Below are positions 25,880 through 34,956 of a stretch of 64,000 nucleotides of DNA, piece by piece. Source of the DNA: Butyrivibrio sp. INlla14 (GTDB lineage: Bacteria > Bacillota > Clostridia > Lachnospirales > Lachnospiraceae); the NCBI RefSeq assembly GCF_900102515.1, contig NZ_FMVS01000006.1:1-64000 (forward strand). The letters are read 5' to 3'. The translations under genes and the position numbers were made by a program. Position 1 is the stretch's first letter, and each line of letters begins with the position of its first letter. The notes beneath the pieces were generated by a model. The model saw nothing but the letters and a program-made list of their open reading frames with translations. It had not been told where the DNA came from and ran no database searches.

Positions 25880-25904
25880 TTGCGCAGCATTGCGCAAGTA
25901 TAAT
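25880..25904 (+). promoter_or_regulatory. GH53 galactanase promoter with TTGCGCA palindrome
   Basis: A perfect inverted repeat TTGCGCA-GCAT-TGCGCAA (25880-25897) abuts the -10 hexamer TATAAT (25899-25904), filling the -35/spacer region. A protein bound here would block polymerase. A similar site, TTGCGC-TTT-GCGCAA, lies just downstream of the malE-like promoter at 60520-60534, so one regulator may control both. Confidence 0.65.
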
Positions 25905-25993
25905 GTATGATATAGGCGAAATAAATATGAGGAAAAAGCAATTTACCTAGTAAATTAGCGGCTTCCGATATAGTCTTTATGGAGGGAAAAAGA

Positions 25994-28900
25994 ATGAAAA
26001 AATGGGGAAAAGCGCTTTCTGTGGCGCTGGCTTTTGCATTGTCTTTTGGACAGCCACTGGCCATAACAGCAGAGGCAGAAGAAAGTGAAACGGATAAAGA
26101 GCCTTCTGTTACAATCTTAAATTCTGACATGTCCGCTGACATCTGGGGAAGCGATAGCGGATGGACTGTAAGCGTTGATGACTGGGATGCAACAGGTGCC
26201 AGCATCAAGAGCTTTTCTTACTCATCAGATCAGTGGATGGACTTGCCTTCAGATGGGTCAGATACGGGCGTTAATTACTGGTTTGGCGAAGGTGACGGCG
26301 TACTTACATTTTCGCAGCAGGTAGATATTCCTGCGGGAACGTATGTCTTTTCCTCAGAAGCAATGGGAGAAAAGAGCTCTTTTACCATTTCTGTTGGTGA
26401 TGTAAAGAGTGACGAAGTTTCCCTTACAGGCTATAATAACTGGCTTGCTGGAAACCTGGAATTTACAGCAGAAGAGGACCTTGACGACGTGACCCTTTCT
26501 GTTTCCTTTGATGTTTCTAAGGATGGCTGGGGCTATCTTAATAACGTTCATGCTAATTACAAGAACCCAGAAAGTTCCGAAGGTGGTGACGAGCCAGGAA
26601 CTGGTGAAGATCCGGACCCTTCAGAAAAACCTTCAGAGGATACAGCAGTGGATGCAGATATTTATGTTGAAAAAGTAGCAGGGGTGGATGACAGCTTCAT
26701 TACAGGCGCAGATCTTAGTTCCTACCTTGCTGAGAAAAATAGCGGTGTTAAGTTCTACAACTATGAAGGCAATGAGCTTGATGATCAGGGATTTTTTGAT
26801 TTCCTGTATCAGGGTGGAACAAACTACGTAAGAATCCGTGTCTGGAATGACCCTAAGGATGAAAACGGCAATATTTACGGCGGTGGAAACTGCGATATAG
26901 AAGTTGCCAAAAAGATAGGTAAATGGGCCACAAATGCTGGAATGAAGGTTCTTATTGATTTTCACTACTCAGATTTCTGGGCAGATCCTGGCAAGCAGAC
27001 AGCGCCCAAATCTATGGCTGCAATGAGTGCAGATGAGAAGGCTGCCGCAATTAAGACCTTTACAGAGAATAGCTTAAAAGAGCTTCTTGATGCAGGCGTA
27101 AATGTTGGCATGGTACAGATCGGCAATGAGACCAATAACGGCGTTTGCGGGGAAAAGAGCTGGGATGGCATGAGTAAGATCTTTTCAGCAGGAAGCAGTG
27201 CTGTAAGAAAAACAGCACAGGATTATAACAAAGAAATCCTGGTGGCTGTACACTTTACAAACCCAGAGACCAGCGGAAGATATGCAGGCTACGCTCAGAA
27301 GCTTGATTCCTACGGCGTTGACTACGATGTTTTTGCTTCATCCTATTATCCATACTGGCATGGCACTTTGGATAATTTAAAGACAGTTCTTTCAAATATA
27401 GCAAGCACCTATGGCAAGAAGGTGATGGTTGCTGAGACTTCATACCTTACAACCTTTAAGGATGGAGACGGATCTGGTAATACAGAGCATGAGGGCAAGG
27501 CAGGTGATGCCTTTAACTATGACATTTCTGTCCAGGGACAGGCTAACTCTGTTCGTGCTGTAGTAAATACAGTTGCAGGAATAGACGGTGGTATCGGCGT
27601 ATTTTACTGGGAACCAGCTTGGATTCCGGTTCAGGTCTATGATGAAAGTGCAGATAATGCAGCAGAAATCCTGGCTCAGAATAAGGAAATCTGGGAAACC
27701 TACGGAAGCGGCTGGGCTACCTCTTTTTCAGGAAGCTATGACAAGGACGCTGTGCAGTGGTACGGCGGAAGTGCTGTAGATAACGAGTCCTGGTTTGACT
27801 TTGCAGGCCACCCTCTTGCTACAGCAAGACTTTATAGCTATATCAGAACAGGCACAACAGCCAAGATTACAGTTACTTCAGTATCTGCGGGCAGTGTAGA
27901 AGCTCAAGTTGGAGAAAACGTCTCTCTTCCGGAGAAAGCTATAGTTAAATATTCAGATGGCTCAGAAAAAGAAGCAGATGTTACCTGGAATGAAGATGAA
28001 CTTAAGAAGGCAGTGGCTGCGGGCGTTGGAACTTATACCATAACCGGAACAGTTACAGTTGACGGTGAGAACTACGCTGCTAGCGTTGAGCTTGTTATTA
28101 AACCTGTAAATAATCTTGTAAATCCTGGCTTTGAGGATGCTGACATGTCAGCCTGGGTTATCACAGATAAGAATTCATGTGTTTCAAGAAAGAACGATTC
28201 CAGCAATGTTCGCTCAGGCGCTTACTGCCTGCATTTCTGGGACAATAAGGAAATATCCTACACAGTAGAGCAGAAAGTAACGCTTAATAAGGGCGTATAC
28301 AAGCTTGGATGCTATCTTGAAGGCGGCGATGCCGGAGAAAATGCAGAGTTTATTCTCTATGCAGTTTCAGGTGATGACAAGCTTACAACAAATACAGGTG
28401 TTACAGGTTGGCAGAACTGGGCAAATCCAGAGGTTACAGATATCAAGGTAACAGAAGATGGTACAGAAATAACAGTTGGTGTCAGCGTAAAAGCACCTGC
28501 AGGCGCCTGGGGAGCCTTTGATGATTTCTATCTGTACAGAACAGGTGATGCGGGATCTTCAGAAGAACCTACAGATCCACAGGAACCAGAAGAACCACAG
28601 GAGCCAGAAATCACAGGCCAGTGGCAGACAAAGTGGGGCTCATATTACTACGTTTACAGCGATGGCACCAAAGCCCAGGGCTTTACTGAGATTGAAGGCG
28701 CAACTTACTACTTCAACTCCAAGAACCATATGGTCAGAAGCTCTTTTGTAACAGAGGGCGATAACACCTATTATCTTGGCGCTGACGGCAAACTCGTCAC
28801 AGGCTTTATGACAAAGTGGGGACACAAGTACTACTTTAACAGTGAAGGCCAGATGCAGACAGGCTTTACAGATATTGATGGCAATACTTATTTCTTTGAC

Positions 28901-29050
28901 CAAAAGGGCAAAATGGTAGAAAGTAACTGGATCGATCAGAACGGCAAAAGATATTACGCCAAAAAGGGAGGCATTCTTGCCAAAAACGAGACAATTACTA
29001 AGTGGTTCAAAAAGTATTCTTTTGATGAAAATGGAGTTTTGATCAAATAA
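25994..29050 (+). CDS. secreted GH53 endo-beta-1,4-galactanase with CBM-like, Ig-like and YG-repeat modules
   Basis: About 1018 residues. Signal peptide (~1-29), an N-terminal beta-sandwich carbohydrate-binding-like domain (~35-190), an acidic linker, a GH53 catalytic domain (~215-615) with acid/base E379 in QIGNETNNG and nucleophile E481 in VMVAETSY, a bacterial Ig-like domain (~625-700), a second CBM-like domain (~705-850, CBM61/CBM4_9-like), a Pro/Glu linker, and a C-terminal block of YG-type cell-wall-binding repeats (~875-1018; TGFxxxxGxxYYF). It cuts arabinogalactan/galactan of pectin outside the cell, and the YG repeats suggest retention on the cell surface. The ATG at 25994 follows GGAGGG by seven bases. 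Confidence 0.93.
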   Translation: MKKWGKALSVALAFALSFGQPLAITAEAEESETDKEPSVTILNSDMSADIWGSDSGWTVSVDDWDATGASIKSFSYSSDQWMDLPSDGSDTGVNYWFGEGDGVLTFSQQVDIPAGTYVFSSEAMGEKSSFTISVGDVKSDEVSLTGYNNWLAGNLEFTAEEDLDDVTLSVSFDVSKDGWGYLNNVHANYKNPESSEGGDEPGTGEDPDPSEKPSEDTAVDADIYVEKVAGVDDSFITGADLSSYLAEKNSGVKFYNYEGNELDDQGFFDFLYQGGTNYVRIRVWNDPKDENGNIYGGGNCDIEVAKKIGKWATNAGMKVLIDFHYSDFWADPGKQTAPKSMAAMSADEKAAAIKTFTENSLKELLDAGVNVGMVQIGNETNNGVCGEKSWDGMSKIFSAGSSAVRKTAQDYNKEILVAVHFTNPETSGRYAGYAQKLDSYGVDYDVFASSYYPYWHGTLDNLKTVLSNIASTYGKKVMVAETSYLTTFKDGDGSGNTEHEGKAGDAFNYDISVQGQANSVRAVVNTVAGIDGGIGVFYWEPAWIPVQVYDESADNAAEILAQNKEIWETYGSGWATSFSGSYDKDAVQWYGGSAVDNESWFDFAGHPLATARLYSYIRTGTTAKITVTSVSAGSVEAQVGENVSLPEKAIVKYSDGSEKEADVTWNEDELKKAVAAGVGTYTITGTVTVDGENYAASVELVIKPVNNLVNPGFEDADMSAWVITDKNSCVSRKNDSSNVRSGAYCLHFWDNKEISYTVEQKVTLNKGVYKLGCYLEGGDAGENAEFILYAVSGDDKLTTNTGVTGWQNWANPEVTDIKVTEDGTEITVGVSVKAPAGAWGAFDDFYLYRTGDAGSSEEPTDPQEPEEPQEPEITGQWQTKWGSYYYVYSDGTKAQGFTEIEGATYYFNSKNHMVRSSFVTEGDNTYYLGADGKLVTGFMTKWGHKYYFNSEGQMQTGFTDIDGNTYFFDQKGKMVESNWIDQNGKRYYAKKGGILAKNETITKWFKKYSFDENGVLIK

Positions 29051-29067
29051 TTTTTAGTTTATAAAAA

Positions 29068-29112
29068 GTAGCTCTAAGCTGGGGAAACCTAAGTTTAGGG
29101 CTTCTTTTTTTA
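29068..29112 (+). terminator. terminator after the galactanase gene
   Basis: GTAGCTCTAA and TTTAGGGCTTC can pair (with G-U) around a GC-containing loop, followed by seven T. Moderately strong. Confidence 0.6.
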
Positions 29113-29202
29113 CCCTACATTTCATTGACATGAGATGCTCAATTTTGTAAAATAATAACGCATGATTTTGTATTCTATTTATCTTACGCAGCGGGAGGAA
29201 AT

Positions 29203-29757
29203 ATGTCTAGAAAAGCCACAATCACACAAAAAGAAATAGTAAATGCAGCATTTAAGATAACCAAGAAGGAAGGCTTTGAGCAGATCACATCTAGAAAGCT
29301 TGCGGCAGCAGCAGGATGTTCAACACAGCCTATTTTCCGTATTTATGAGAACATGGATGGCCTTAAAAAGGACGTTTATGACAAGGCAGCTGCATATTAT
29401 GAGGATTATTATAACGATTTTGAGAAAACTCATGAGGTTCCGTTTGTAGATCTGGGACTTGCTTATATTGGTTTTGCCCAGAAATACCCTCACCTTTTCA
29501 GACTTCTTTTTGTATCAGAACAGGGAACTGACAGCAGGAGCATGTATGACCTGGTTAACGGTTCCAATGAGAATGTGGTAAAAGAGATAAATAGAGCCAA
29601 GGCTAAGGGCGCTGGCGATGCTCAGCAGCTCTTTATGCAGATGTGGATATTTATTCACGGTGCTGGATGTATGGCTGTTACAGGTGATTATGACCTTGAC
29701 GAGGCTTCATCAGTTGCTTTACTTGAGTCTGCTTATAAGGCATTTAGTATTGGCTGA
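29203..29757 (+). CDS. TetR/AcrR-family transcriptional regulator
   Basis: 184 residues. The N-terminal helix-turn-helix is evident (ITQKEIVNAAFKITKKEGFE, then SRKLAAAAGCSTQPIFRIY). The C-terminal helical ligand domain has no recognised effector class. Two in-frame genes follow at once on the same strand, but no efflux or enzyme gene that would identify its target is adjacent. GGGAGGAA precedes the ATG. The divergent side is the galactanase terminator, so the gene has its own promoter in 29113-29202. Confidence 0.88.
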   Translation: MSRKATITQKEIVNAAFKITKKEGFEQITSRKLAAAAGCSTQPIFRIYENMDGLKKDVYDKAAAYYEDYYNDFEKTHEVPFVDLGLAYIGFAQKYPHLFRLLFVSEQGTDSRSMYDLVNGSNENVVKEINRAKAKGAGDAQQLFMQMWIFIHGAGCMAVTGDYDLDEASSVALLESAYKAFSIG

Positions 29758-29771
29758 TGTGAGGACAGGGT

Positions 29772-30707
29772 ATGAAGTTTGACGAGGGAGTTGACGTAAT
29801 TACCAGGATAAATGAGTGCTATTCACGGATGAGTAAGGGCAAGAAGTCAATTGCCACCTATATCTGTGACCACTACGAGCAGGCAGTTTTCATGACTGCA
29901 GCAGAGCTGGGCAAGATTGTGGGGATGAGCGAATCCACTGTGGTTCGTTTTGCCATGAGCCTTGGTTATGACGGTTATCCTGCATTTCAAAAGGCACTTT
30001 CAGTATGGGTCAGCGACAAATTTGGCTCCGTGGAGAAGGTTGGCAGGAAATTTGGCAAGAGTAGTGAGGGAGAGATACTATCAGCTATCCTCAGATCAGA
30101 TATCTCCAACATTGAACATACCATTAACAATATTGATGTGGCGGCCTTTAGAACAGCTGTAGATATAATTTTAAAAGCCAGAACAGTTTACATTGTAGGC
30201 ATAAGATCCTGCGAACCACTTGCAGATTTTTTGCATTTCTATTTAAATATCATAAGGGGCAACAACGTCCTGATCAGAACCACAAGCGTCAGCGAAATGT
30301 TTGAGCAGATGATCAGGATAAGCGACAGGGATTGCATCATTGGTATCAGCTTTCCAAGATATTCCATGAGAACCCTTAAGTGCATGGAATTTGCCAATGA
30401 CAGAAATGCCAAGGTTATCACCATTACGGACTCAGTGCATTCACCTATGAATCTGTATTCATCCTGTAACCTTCTGGCTAAGAGCGAGATGGCATCAATT
30501 GTGGATTCTCTGGTGGCACCACTTAGTGTGATAAATGCACTGGTTGTGGCTTTATGTATGAAAAAGCCCCAGGAGGTACAGGCAGACCTCAAGATGCTTG
30601 AGGAGGCCTGGAATAACTATCAGGTATATATCGGCGATGAGATCGACTTCGCTTCAGATGCACCTATGATAGGCTACCCTTTTAGGCAAGATAAGGAAAA
30701 GAGTTAA
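29772..30707 (+). CDS. MurR/RpiR-family regulator (HTH plus SIS domain)
   Basis: 311 residues: an RpiR-type helix-turn-helix (~1-77; TAAELGKIVGMSESTVVRFAMSLG) and a SIS sugar-phosphate-binding domain (~125-260; TVYIVGIRSCEPLADFL). The family senses phosphosugars and controls carbohydrate genes. It starts 15 bases after the TetR-type gene and its stop overlaps the start of the next gene by one base (TAATG), so the three are one unit. The target is not evident; the sugar operons in this window carry palindromes, but RpiR sites cannot be assigned from sequence alone. Confidence 0.9.
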   Translation: MKFDEGVDVITRINECYSRMSKGKKSIATYICDHYEQAVFMTAAELGKIVGMSESTVVRFAMSLGYDGYPAFQKALSVWVSDKFGSVEKVGRKFGKSSEGEILSAILRSDISNIEHTINNIDVAAFRTAVDIILKARTVYIVGIRSCEPLADFLHFYLNIIRGNNVLIRTTSVSEMFEQMIRISDRDCIIGISFPRYSMRTLKCMEFANDRNAKVITITDSVHSPMNLYSSCNLLAKSEMASIVDSLVAPLSVINALVVALCMKKPQEVQADLKMLEEAWNNYQVYIGDEIDFASDAPMIGYPFRQDKEKS

Positions 30708-31951
30708 TGAAGAAAATTGCAGTTATCGGCTGCGGTGCGGCCGGAATGATGGCGGCGCTTACTGCTGCGGAGAGCGGCGGTAGCGTCACTATTTTTGAAA
30801 AGAATGAAAAACCCGGTAAAAAGATCTATATTACCGGAAAAGGCAGATGTAATGTGACTAATGCCTGCCAGGTAGAGGATTACTTTGGATTTGTAAAGAG
30901 AAACCCAAGGTTTTTGTATAGTGCGGTCTATAGTTATGACAACAGCGCAGTTATGGACTTTTTTGAAAGCCATGGCTGTAAACTTAAGGTGGAGCGCGGC
31001 GACAGAGTCTTTCCTGTTTCCGACCACTCCTCAGATATTATCAACACCTTGTATAGAGCAGTTGTAAAGGCTGGTGTAGATGTTCAGTTTGGAACAACTG
31101 TTAATTCAGTTGAGAGCATGCAGGGGGCTGTCAGCGCCATAACCTATTCAAAAGGCGATGATCCTATTACAAGAGAAGAGTTTGATAGCGTGATCGTCTG
31201 CACTGGCGGCATGTCTTACCCATCAACTGGCTCAACAGGTGATGGCTACAAATTTGCTAGAGACCTTGGTCACACAATTGTGCAGCCACAGCCATCACTG
31301 GTTCCATTTGAAACACAAGAGGAATGGTGCAAGGACCTTCAGGGCCTATCTCTTAGAAATGTCGGCCTTAAGATGTTCCTTGAATCTAAAAAATCAAAAC
31401 CTGTATACGAAGGCTTTGGAGAGATGCTTTTTACCCATTTTGGTATAAGCGGCCCTCTTGTTCTTACGGCCAGCTGTCATTATGAAAAAGAAAAGTCTGC
31501 CAAGATCTTTATAGACCTTAAGCCTGCTCTTTCTGAGGAACAGCTTGATAAGAGAGTTTTAAGGGATTTTGAAGAGGGGCTCAATAAGTCATTTAAGAAT
31601 ATTTTGGGAGGTCTTTTCCCTTCCAAATTGATTCCTGTTATGATAAAACTATCAGGTATTGATCCGGAGAAAAAGGTTAATGCGATCACTAAAGAGGAAA
31701 GAATAGCCTTTGTTAAACTGATCAAGAACCTTCCACTCACAGTTACAGGAACCAGAAGCTTTAACGAAGCCATCATCACACGAGGCGGAGTCAGCGTAAA
31801 AGAGATCAATCCATCCACCATGGAATCCAAGCTTGTAAAGGGACTTTTCTTTGCCGGAGAAGTCATCGATGTTGATACAGAAACTGGTGGATTTAATCTA
31901 CAGGTCGCCTGGTCTACAGGACACCTTGCTGGCGAGCAGAGCACTTGCTAG
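30707..31951 (+). CDS. HI0933-like FAD-dependent oxidoreductase
   Basis: 414 residues with an N-terminal FAD dinucleotide fold (AVIGCGAAGMMAALTAAESG), the family signature KKIYITGKGRCNVTN and the C-terminal FFAGEVIDVDTETGGFNLQ. These define the HI0933/YhiN flavoprotein family, of unknown physiological reaction. It is placed directly upstream of cmk, ispH and rpsA, a conserved clostridial arrangement. Translation is coupled to the RpiR-type gene by a one-base overlap. Confidence 0.92.
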   Translation: MKKIAVIGCGAAGMMAALTAAESGGSVTIFEKNEKPGKKIYITGKGRCNVTNACQVEDYFGFVKRNPRFLYSAVYSYDNSAVMDFFESHGCKLKVERGDRVFPVSDHSSDIINTLYRAVVKAGVDVQFGTTVNSVESMQGAVSAITYSKGDDPITREEFDSVIVCTGGMSYPSTGSTGDGYKFARDLGHTIVQPQPSLVPFETQEEWCKDLQGLSLRNVGLKMFLESKKSKPVYEGFGEMLFTHFGISGPLVLTASCHYEKEKSAKIFIDLKPALSEEQLDKRVLRDFEEGLNKSFKNILGGLFPSKLIPVMIKLSGIDPEKKVNAITKEERIAFVKLIKNLPLTVTGTRSFNEAIITRGGVSVKEINPSTMESKLVKGLFFAGEVIDVDTETGGFNLQVAWSTGHLAGEQSTC

Positions 31952-31978
31952 TGTAAAAAAATTTACAGGAGAAAAACA

Positions 31979-32641
31979 ATGGGTAATATTGCAATTGATG
32001 GACCTGCAGGCGCAGGAAAGAGCACAATCGCCAAGATGGTGGCCAAGGAGCTTGGCTTTGTATATGTGGATACAGGAGCAATGTACAGAGCAATGGCTCT
32101 TTACATGATAAATAACGGAGTTCAGTCAGATGATGCTGCTAAGATAAGTTCTACCTGCCAGAGCGCAGACATCACTATCAAGTACGAAAACGGTGAGCAG
32201 GTTGTGTATTTGAATGGCGAAAACGTCAACGGCAAGATCAGAACTGAGGAAGTTGGAAAAATGGCTTCTGTCAGCAGTGCCAATGGCGATGTCAGAAAAA
32301 AACTTGTGGAGCTACAGCAGAAGCTTGCCAGCGAGATAGATGTAGTGATGGATGGAAGAGACATTGGAACAGTGGTCCTTCCAGATGCTCTTTTAAAGGT
32401 ATATCTTACAGCAAGCTCCAGAGTAAGAGCGGAGAGACGTTATAAAGAACTTGTAGCCAAGGGAACTGAGTGCGACATAGATGTTATTGAAAAAGACATC
32501 ATTGATAGAGACTATAGAGACATGCACAGGGAAAATTCTCCTCTTATGCAGGCAGAAGATGCCATTTTAGTTGATTCTTCTGATATGACAATCTCTGAAG
32601 TCGCAGAGAAGATCATTAGCCTCTACAAGGAACGTGCTTGA
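31979..32641 (+). CDS. cmk: cytidylate kinase
   Basis: 220 residues. Walker A is DGPAGAGKSTIAK, followed by VDTGAMYRA and the DGRDIGT motif that define CMP/dCMP kinase; LID region SRVRAERRYKEL. It phosphorylates CMP and dCMP for nucleotide pools. It starts 27 bases after the flavoprotein gene with a CAGGAG site. Confidence 0.97.
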   Translation: MGNIAIDGPAGAGKSTIAKMVAKELGFVYVDTGAMYRAMALYMINNGVQSDDAAKISSTCQSADITIKYENGEQVVYLNGENVNGKIRTEEVGKMASVSSANGDVRKKLVELQQKLASEIDVVMDGRDIGTVVLPDALLKVYLTASSRVRAERRYKELVAKGTECDIDVIEKDIIDRDYRDMHRENSPLMQAEDAILVDSSDMTISEVAEKIISLYKERA

Positions 32642-32697
32642 TTATTGAAATCTAATTTGCTACATTTTAATTTGGTAATATTTGATTTGGAGTATTT

Positions 32698-33615
32698 ATG
32701 GAAGTAATAGTAGCTGAACATGCTGGATTTTGCTTTGGCGTTACCAAGGCAGTTGATACAGTTTACGAGCAGATAGCTAAAAAGTCGGATGGAGAAAATG
32801 TGGGTAATATCTATACCTATGGACCTATAATCCACAACGAGACTGTAGTTTCTGACCTTGAGAAAAAAGGCGTCAGCGTTATCGATAGTATCGATGATCT
32901 TAAGAGCCTGGCTGACAGGTTTGAAGAGAACAGAAAAAATGGCTCATCAGATGAAGATAAGGCTAAGGGCACAATAGTTATCCGTTCTCATGGCGTGACA
33001 AGAGAAGTCCAGGAACTTATTGAGAAAACAGGTCTTGATGTTATTGATGCCACCTGCCCTTTTGTAAAGAGAATCCACAAGGTTGTTCTTGAAGAGAGTA
33101 ATAAGGGCGCCAGCATTATAGTTGTTGGAAGTGCGAACCATCCAGAAGTGGAGGGAATCGTAAGCTATGTAAATGGAAAAGTTTTCGTGATAGACGGCCC
33201 TGAAAGTGCTGCAAAATTCAGCGAAAATAAGGAAACGAATTATACAGTTGTGGCCCAGACTACATTCAACAAGAAGAAATTTCAAGAAACCGTTGAAATC
33301 TTCAAAAATAACGGTTACAATATTAATATTGTGAATACTATATGCAATGCAACTGATGAACGTCAGACAGAAGCCGAGGAAATTGCATCCAGAGCTGATG
33401 CCATGATAGTGATTGGTGGTGCGCACAGTTCGAATTCCAGAAAACTCTATGAAATCTGCAAGGAGAAGTGTGCAGATACATATTTTATTCAGACCCTTGA
33501 GGACTTGCATTTAAATTTGACAGGAAATGTTAAGCTCATAGGGATTACCGCCGGGGCATCGACCCCAAAGAACATTATCGAGGAGGTTCAGAATTATGTC
33601 AGAACAAACTTTTGA
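32698..33615 (+). CDS. ispH: 4-hydroxy-3-methylbut-2-enyl diphosphate reductase
   Basis: 305 residues, the iron-sulfur enzyme that makes IPP and DMAPP in the last step of the MEP isoprenoid pathway. The three cluster cysteines are in AGFCFGV (C12), DATCPFV and NTICNATDERQ; the conserved SSNS motif is present (GGAHSSNSRKL). A charged insertion of about 20 residues (RFEENRKNGSSDEDKAKG) interrupts the first domain. The last 20 bases overlap rpsA, which has its own ribosome binding site inside ispH. In many clostridia the two form a fusion protein; here they are separate frames. Confidence 0.97.
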   Translation: MEVIVAEHAGFCFGVTKAVDTVYEQIAKKSDGENVGNIYTYGPIIHNETVVSDLEKKGVSVIDSIDDLKSLADRFEENRKNGSSDEDKAKGTIVIRSHGVTREVQELIEKTGLDVIDATCPFVKRIHKVVLEESNKGASIIVVGSANHPEVEGIVSYVNGKVFVIDGPESAAKFSENKETNYTVVAQTTFNKKKFQETVEIFKNNGYNINIVNTICNATDERQTEAEEIASRADAMIVIGGAHSSNSRKLYEICKEKCADTYFIQTLEDLHLNLTGNVKLIGITAGASTPKNIIEEVQNYVRTNF

Positions 33616-34738
33616 ACAGATGCTTAACGAATCGTTCAAAACAATTCACACAGGGGAGGTTGTTGAGGGAACTGTTATTGACGTTAAGCCTGATGAGATA
33701 ATCCTCAACATCGGCTACAAGTCCGATGGTGTTCTTACTAAGAACGAGTACAGCAACGACAACAGTATTGATCTTACAACCGCCGTTAAGGTTGGCGACA
33801 CAATGGACGTTAAGGTTCTTAAGACCAACGACGCTGACGGACAGGTTATTCTTTCATACAAGAGACTTGCCATTGACAGAGGCAACAAGAGAATCGAAGA
33901 GGCCTTCAACAACAAGGAAGTCCTTACAGCTAAGGTTGTACAGGTACTTGAGGGTGGCCTTACAGTAGTAGTTGATGAAGTTAGAATCTTCATCCCAGCA
34001 AGCCTTGTTTCTGATAGCTATGAGAAGGATCTTTCCAAGTATCAGGATCAGGAAATCCAGTTTGTTGTAACTGAGTACAATCCTAAGAGAAGAAGATATA
34101 TCGGTAACAGAAAGATGCTTGTTTCAGCTGAGAAGGCTGAAGCTGCCAAGAAGCTCTTTGAGAACATCAAGGCTGGCGACGTAGTTGACGGTGTTGTTAA
34201 GAACGTTACAGACTTCGGTGCATTCATTGATCTTGGTGGAGCTGATGGACTCCTTCACATCTCAGAGATGAGCTGGGGAAGAGTTGAGAGCCCTAAGAAA
34301 GTATTCAAGATTGGCGATACAGTTAAGGTTCTTGTTAAGTCTATCGACGGCAGCAAGATTGCTCTTTCTAGAAAGTTTGATGATGAGAACCCTTGGAAGG
34401 ACGCTACAGAGAAGTATGCTGTAGGCAACGTTGTAAAGGGTAAGGTAGCTAGAATGACTGACTTCGGCGCTTTTGTAGAGCTTGAGCCAGGTATCGATGC
34501 ACTCCTTCATGTTTCTCAGATTGCCAAGGAGCATGTTGAGAAGCCAGCTGACGTACTTAAGGTAGGCCAGGAAGTAGAAGCTAAGATCGTTGATTTCAAC
34601 GAGGATGAGAAGAAGATTTCTCTTTCAATCAAGGCTATGTTTGCTCCTGAGAAGGAAGAGGAAGCTCCTGCTGAGGAAGGCGATGTAGTATCAGTTGATA
34701 TCGACAAGGTTATCGCTGAGCAGAACGAAGAGAACTAA
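33596..34738 (+). CDS. rpsA: S1 RNA-binding-domain protein (ribosomal protein S1-like)
   Basis: 380 residues with four S1 repeats (~15-85, ~100-165, ~185-255, ~270-345). The last two carry the classic GVVKNVTDFGAFIDLGG and GKVARMTDFGAFVELEPG. The acidic C-terminal tail matches low-GC Gram-positive S1 proteins, shorter than the six-repeat proteobacterial form. It binds mRNA at the ribosome. The start is embedded in the end of ispH, seven bases after GGAGG, and the unit ends at a strong terminator. Confidence 0.93.
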   Translation: MSEQTFEQMLNESFKTIHTGEVVEGTVIDVKPDEIILNIGYKSDGVLTKNEYSNDNSIDLTTAVKVGDTMDVKVLKTNDADGQVILSYKRLAIDRGNKRIEEAFNNKEVLTAKVVQVLEGGLTVVVDEVRIFIPASLVSDSYEKDLSKYQDQEIQFVVTEYNPKRRRYIGNRKMLVSAEKAEAAKKLFENIKAGDVVDGVVKNVTDFGAFIDLGGADGLLHISEMSWGRVESPKKVFKIGDTVKVLVKSIDGSKIALSRKFDDENPWKDATEKYAVGNVVKGKVARMTDFGAFVELEPGIDALLHVSQIAKEHVEKPADVLKVGQEVEAKIVDFNEDEKKISLSIKAMFAPEKEEEAPAEEGDVVSVDIDKVIAEQNEEN

Positions 34739-34763
34739 TCTCTTTTAACTTGGAAGAATAATT

Positions 34764-34806
34764 GAGCTGATGGTTATAATGAATAGCCATCAGCTCTTTT
34801 TTTTTT
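34764..34806 (+). terminator. terminator after rpsA
   Basis: GAGCTGATGG and CCATCAGCTC form a perfect 10-bp stem around a 13-base loop, followed by ten T. Confidence 0.92.
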
Positions 34807-34956
34807 GTACCAGTAGATATGCAAGGTCAGATAATTAATTAAAACGAAATAGTATTTATATTTATTTAATTTTACACACACTTCCCTATGCATTAGAATT
34901 AATTGAGAGGTATTTGGTTTTCCTTATCATTTAATAACTAGGAGGGAAGTGCATTC

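Noticed and set aside
33596-34738. ispH-rpsA as one frameshifted fusion gene
   Set aside because: rpsA has a well-placed GGAGG and ATG inside ispH, and ispH ends at a family-typical length.
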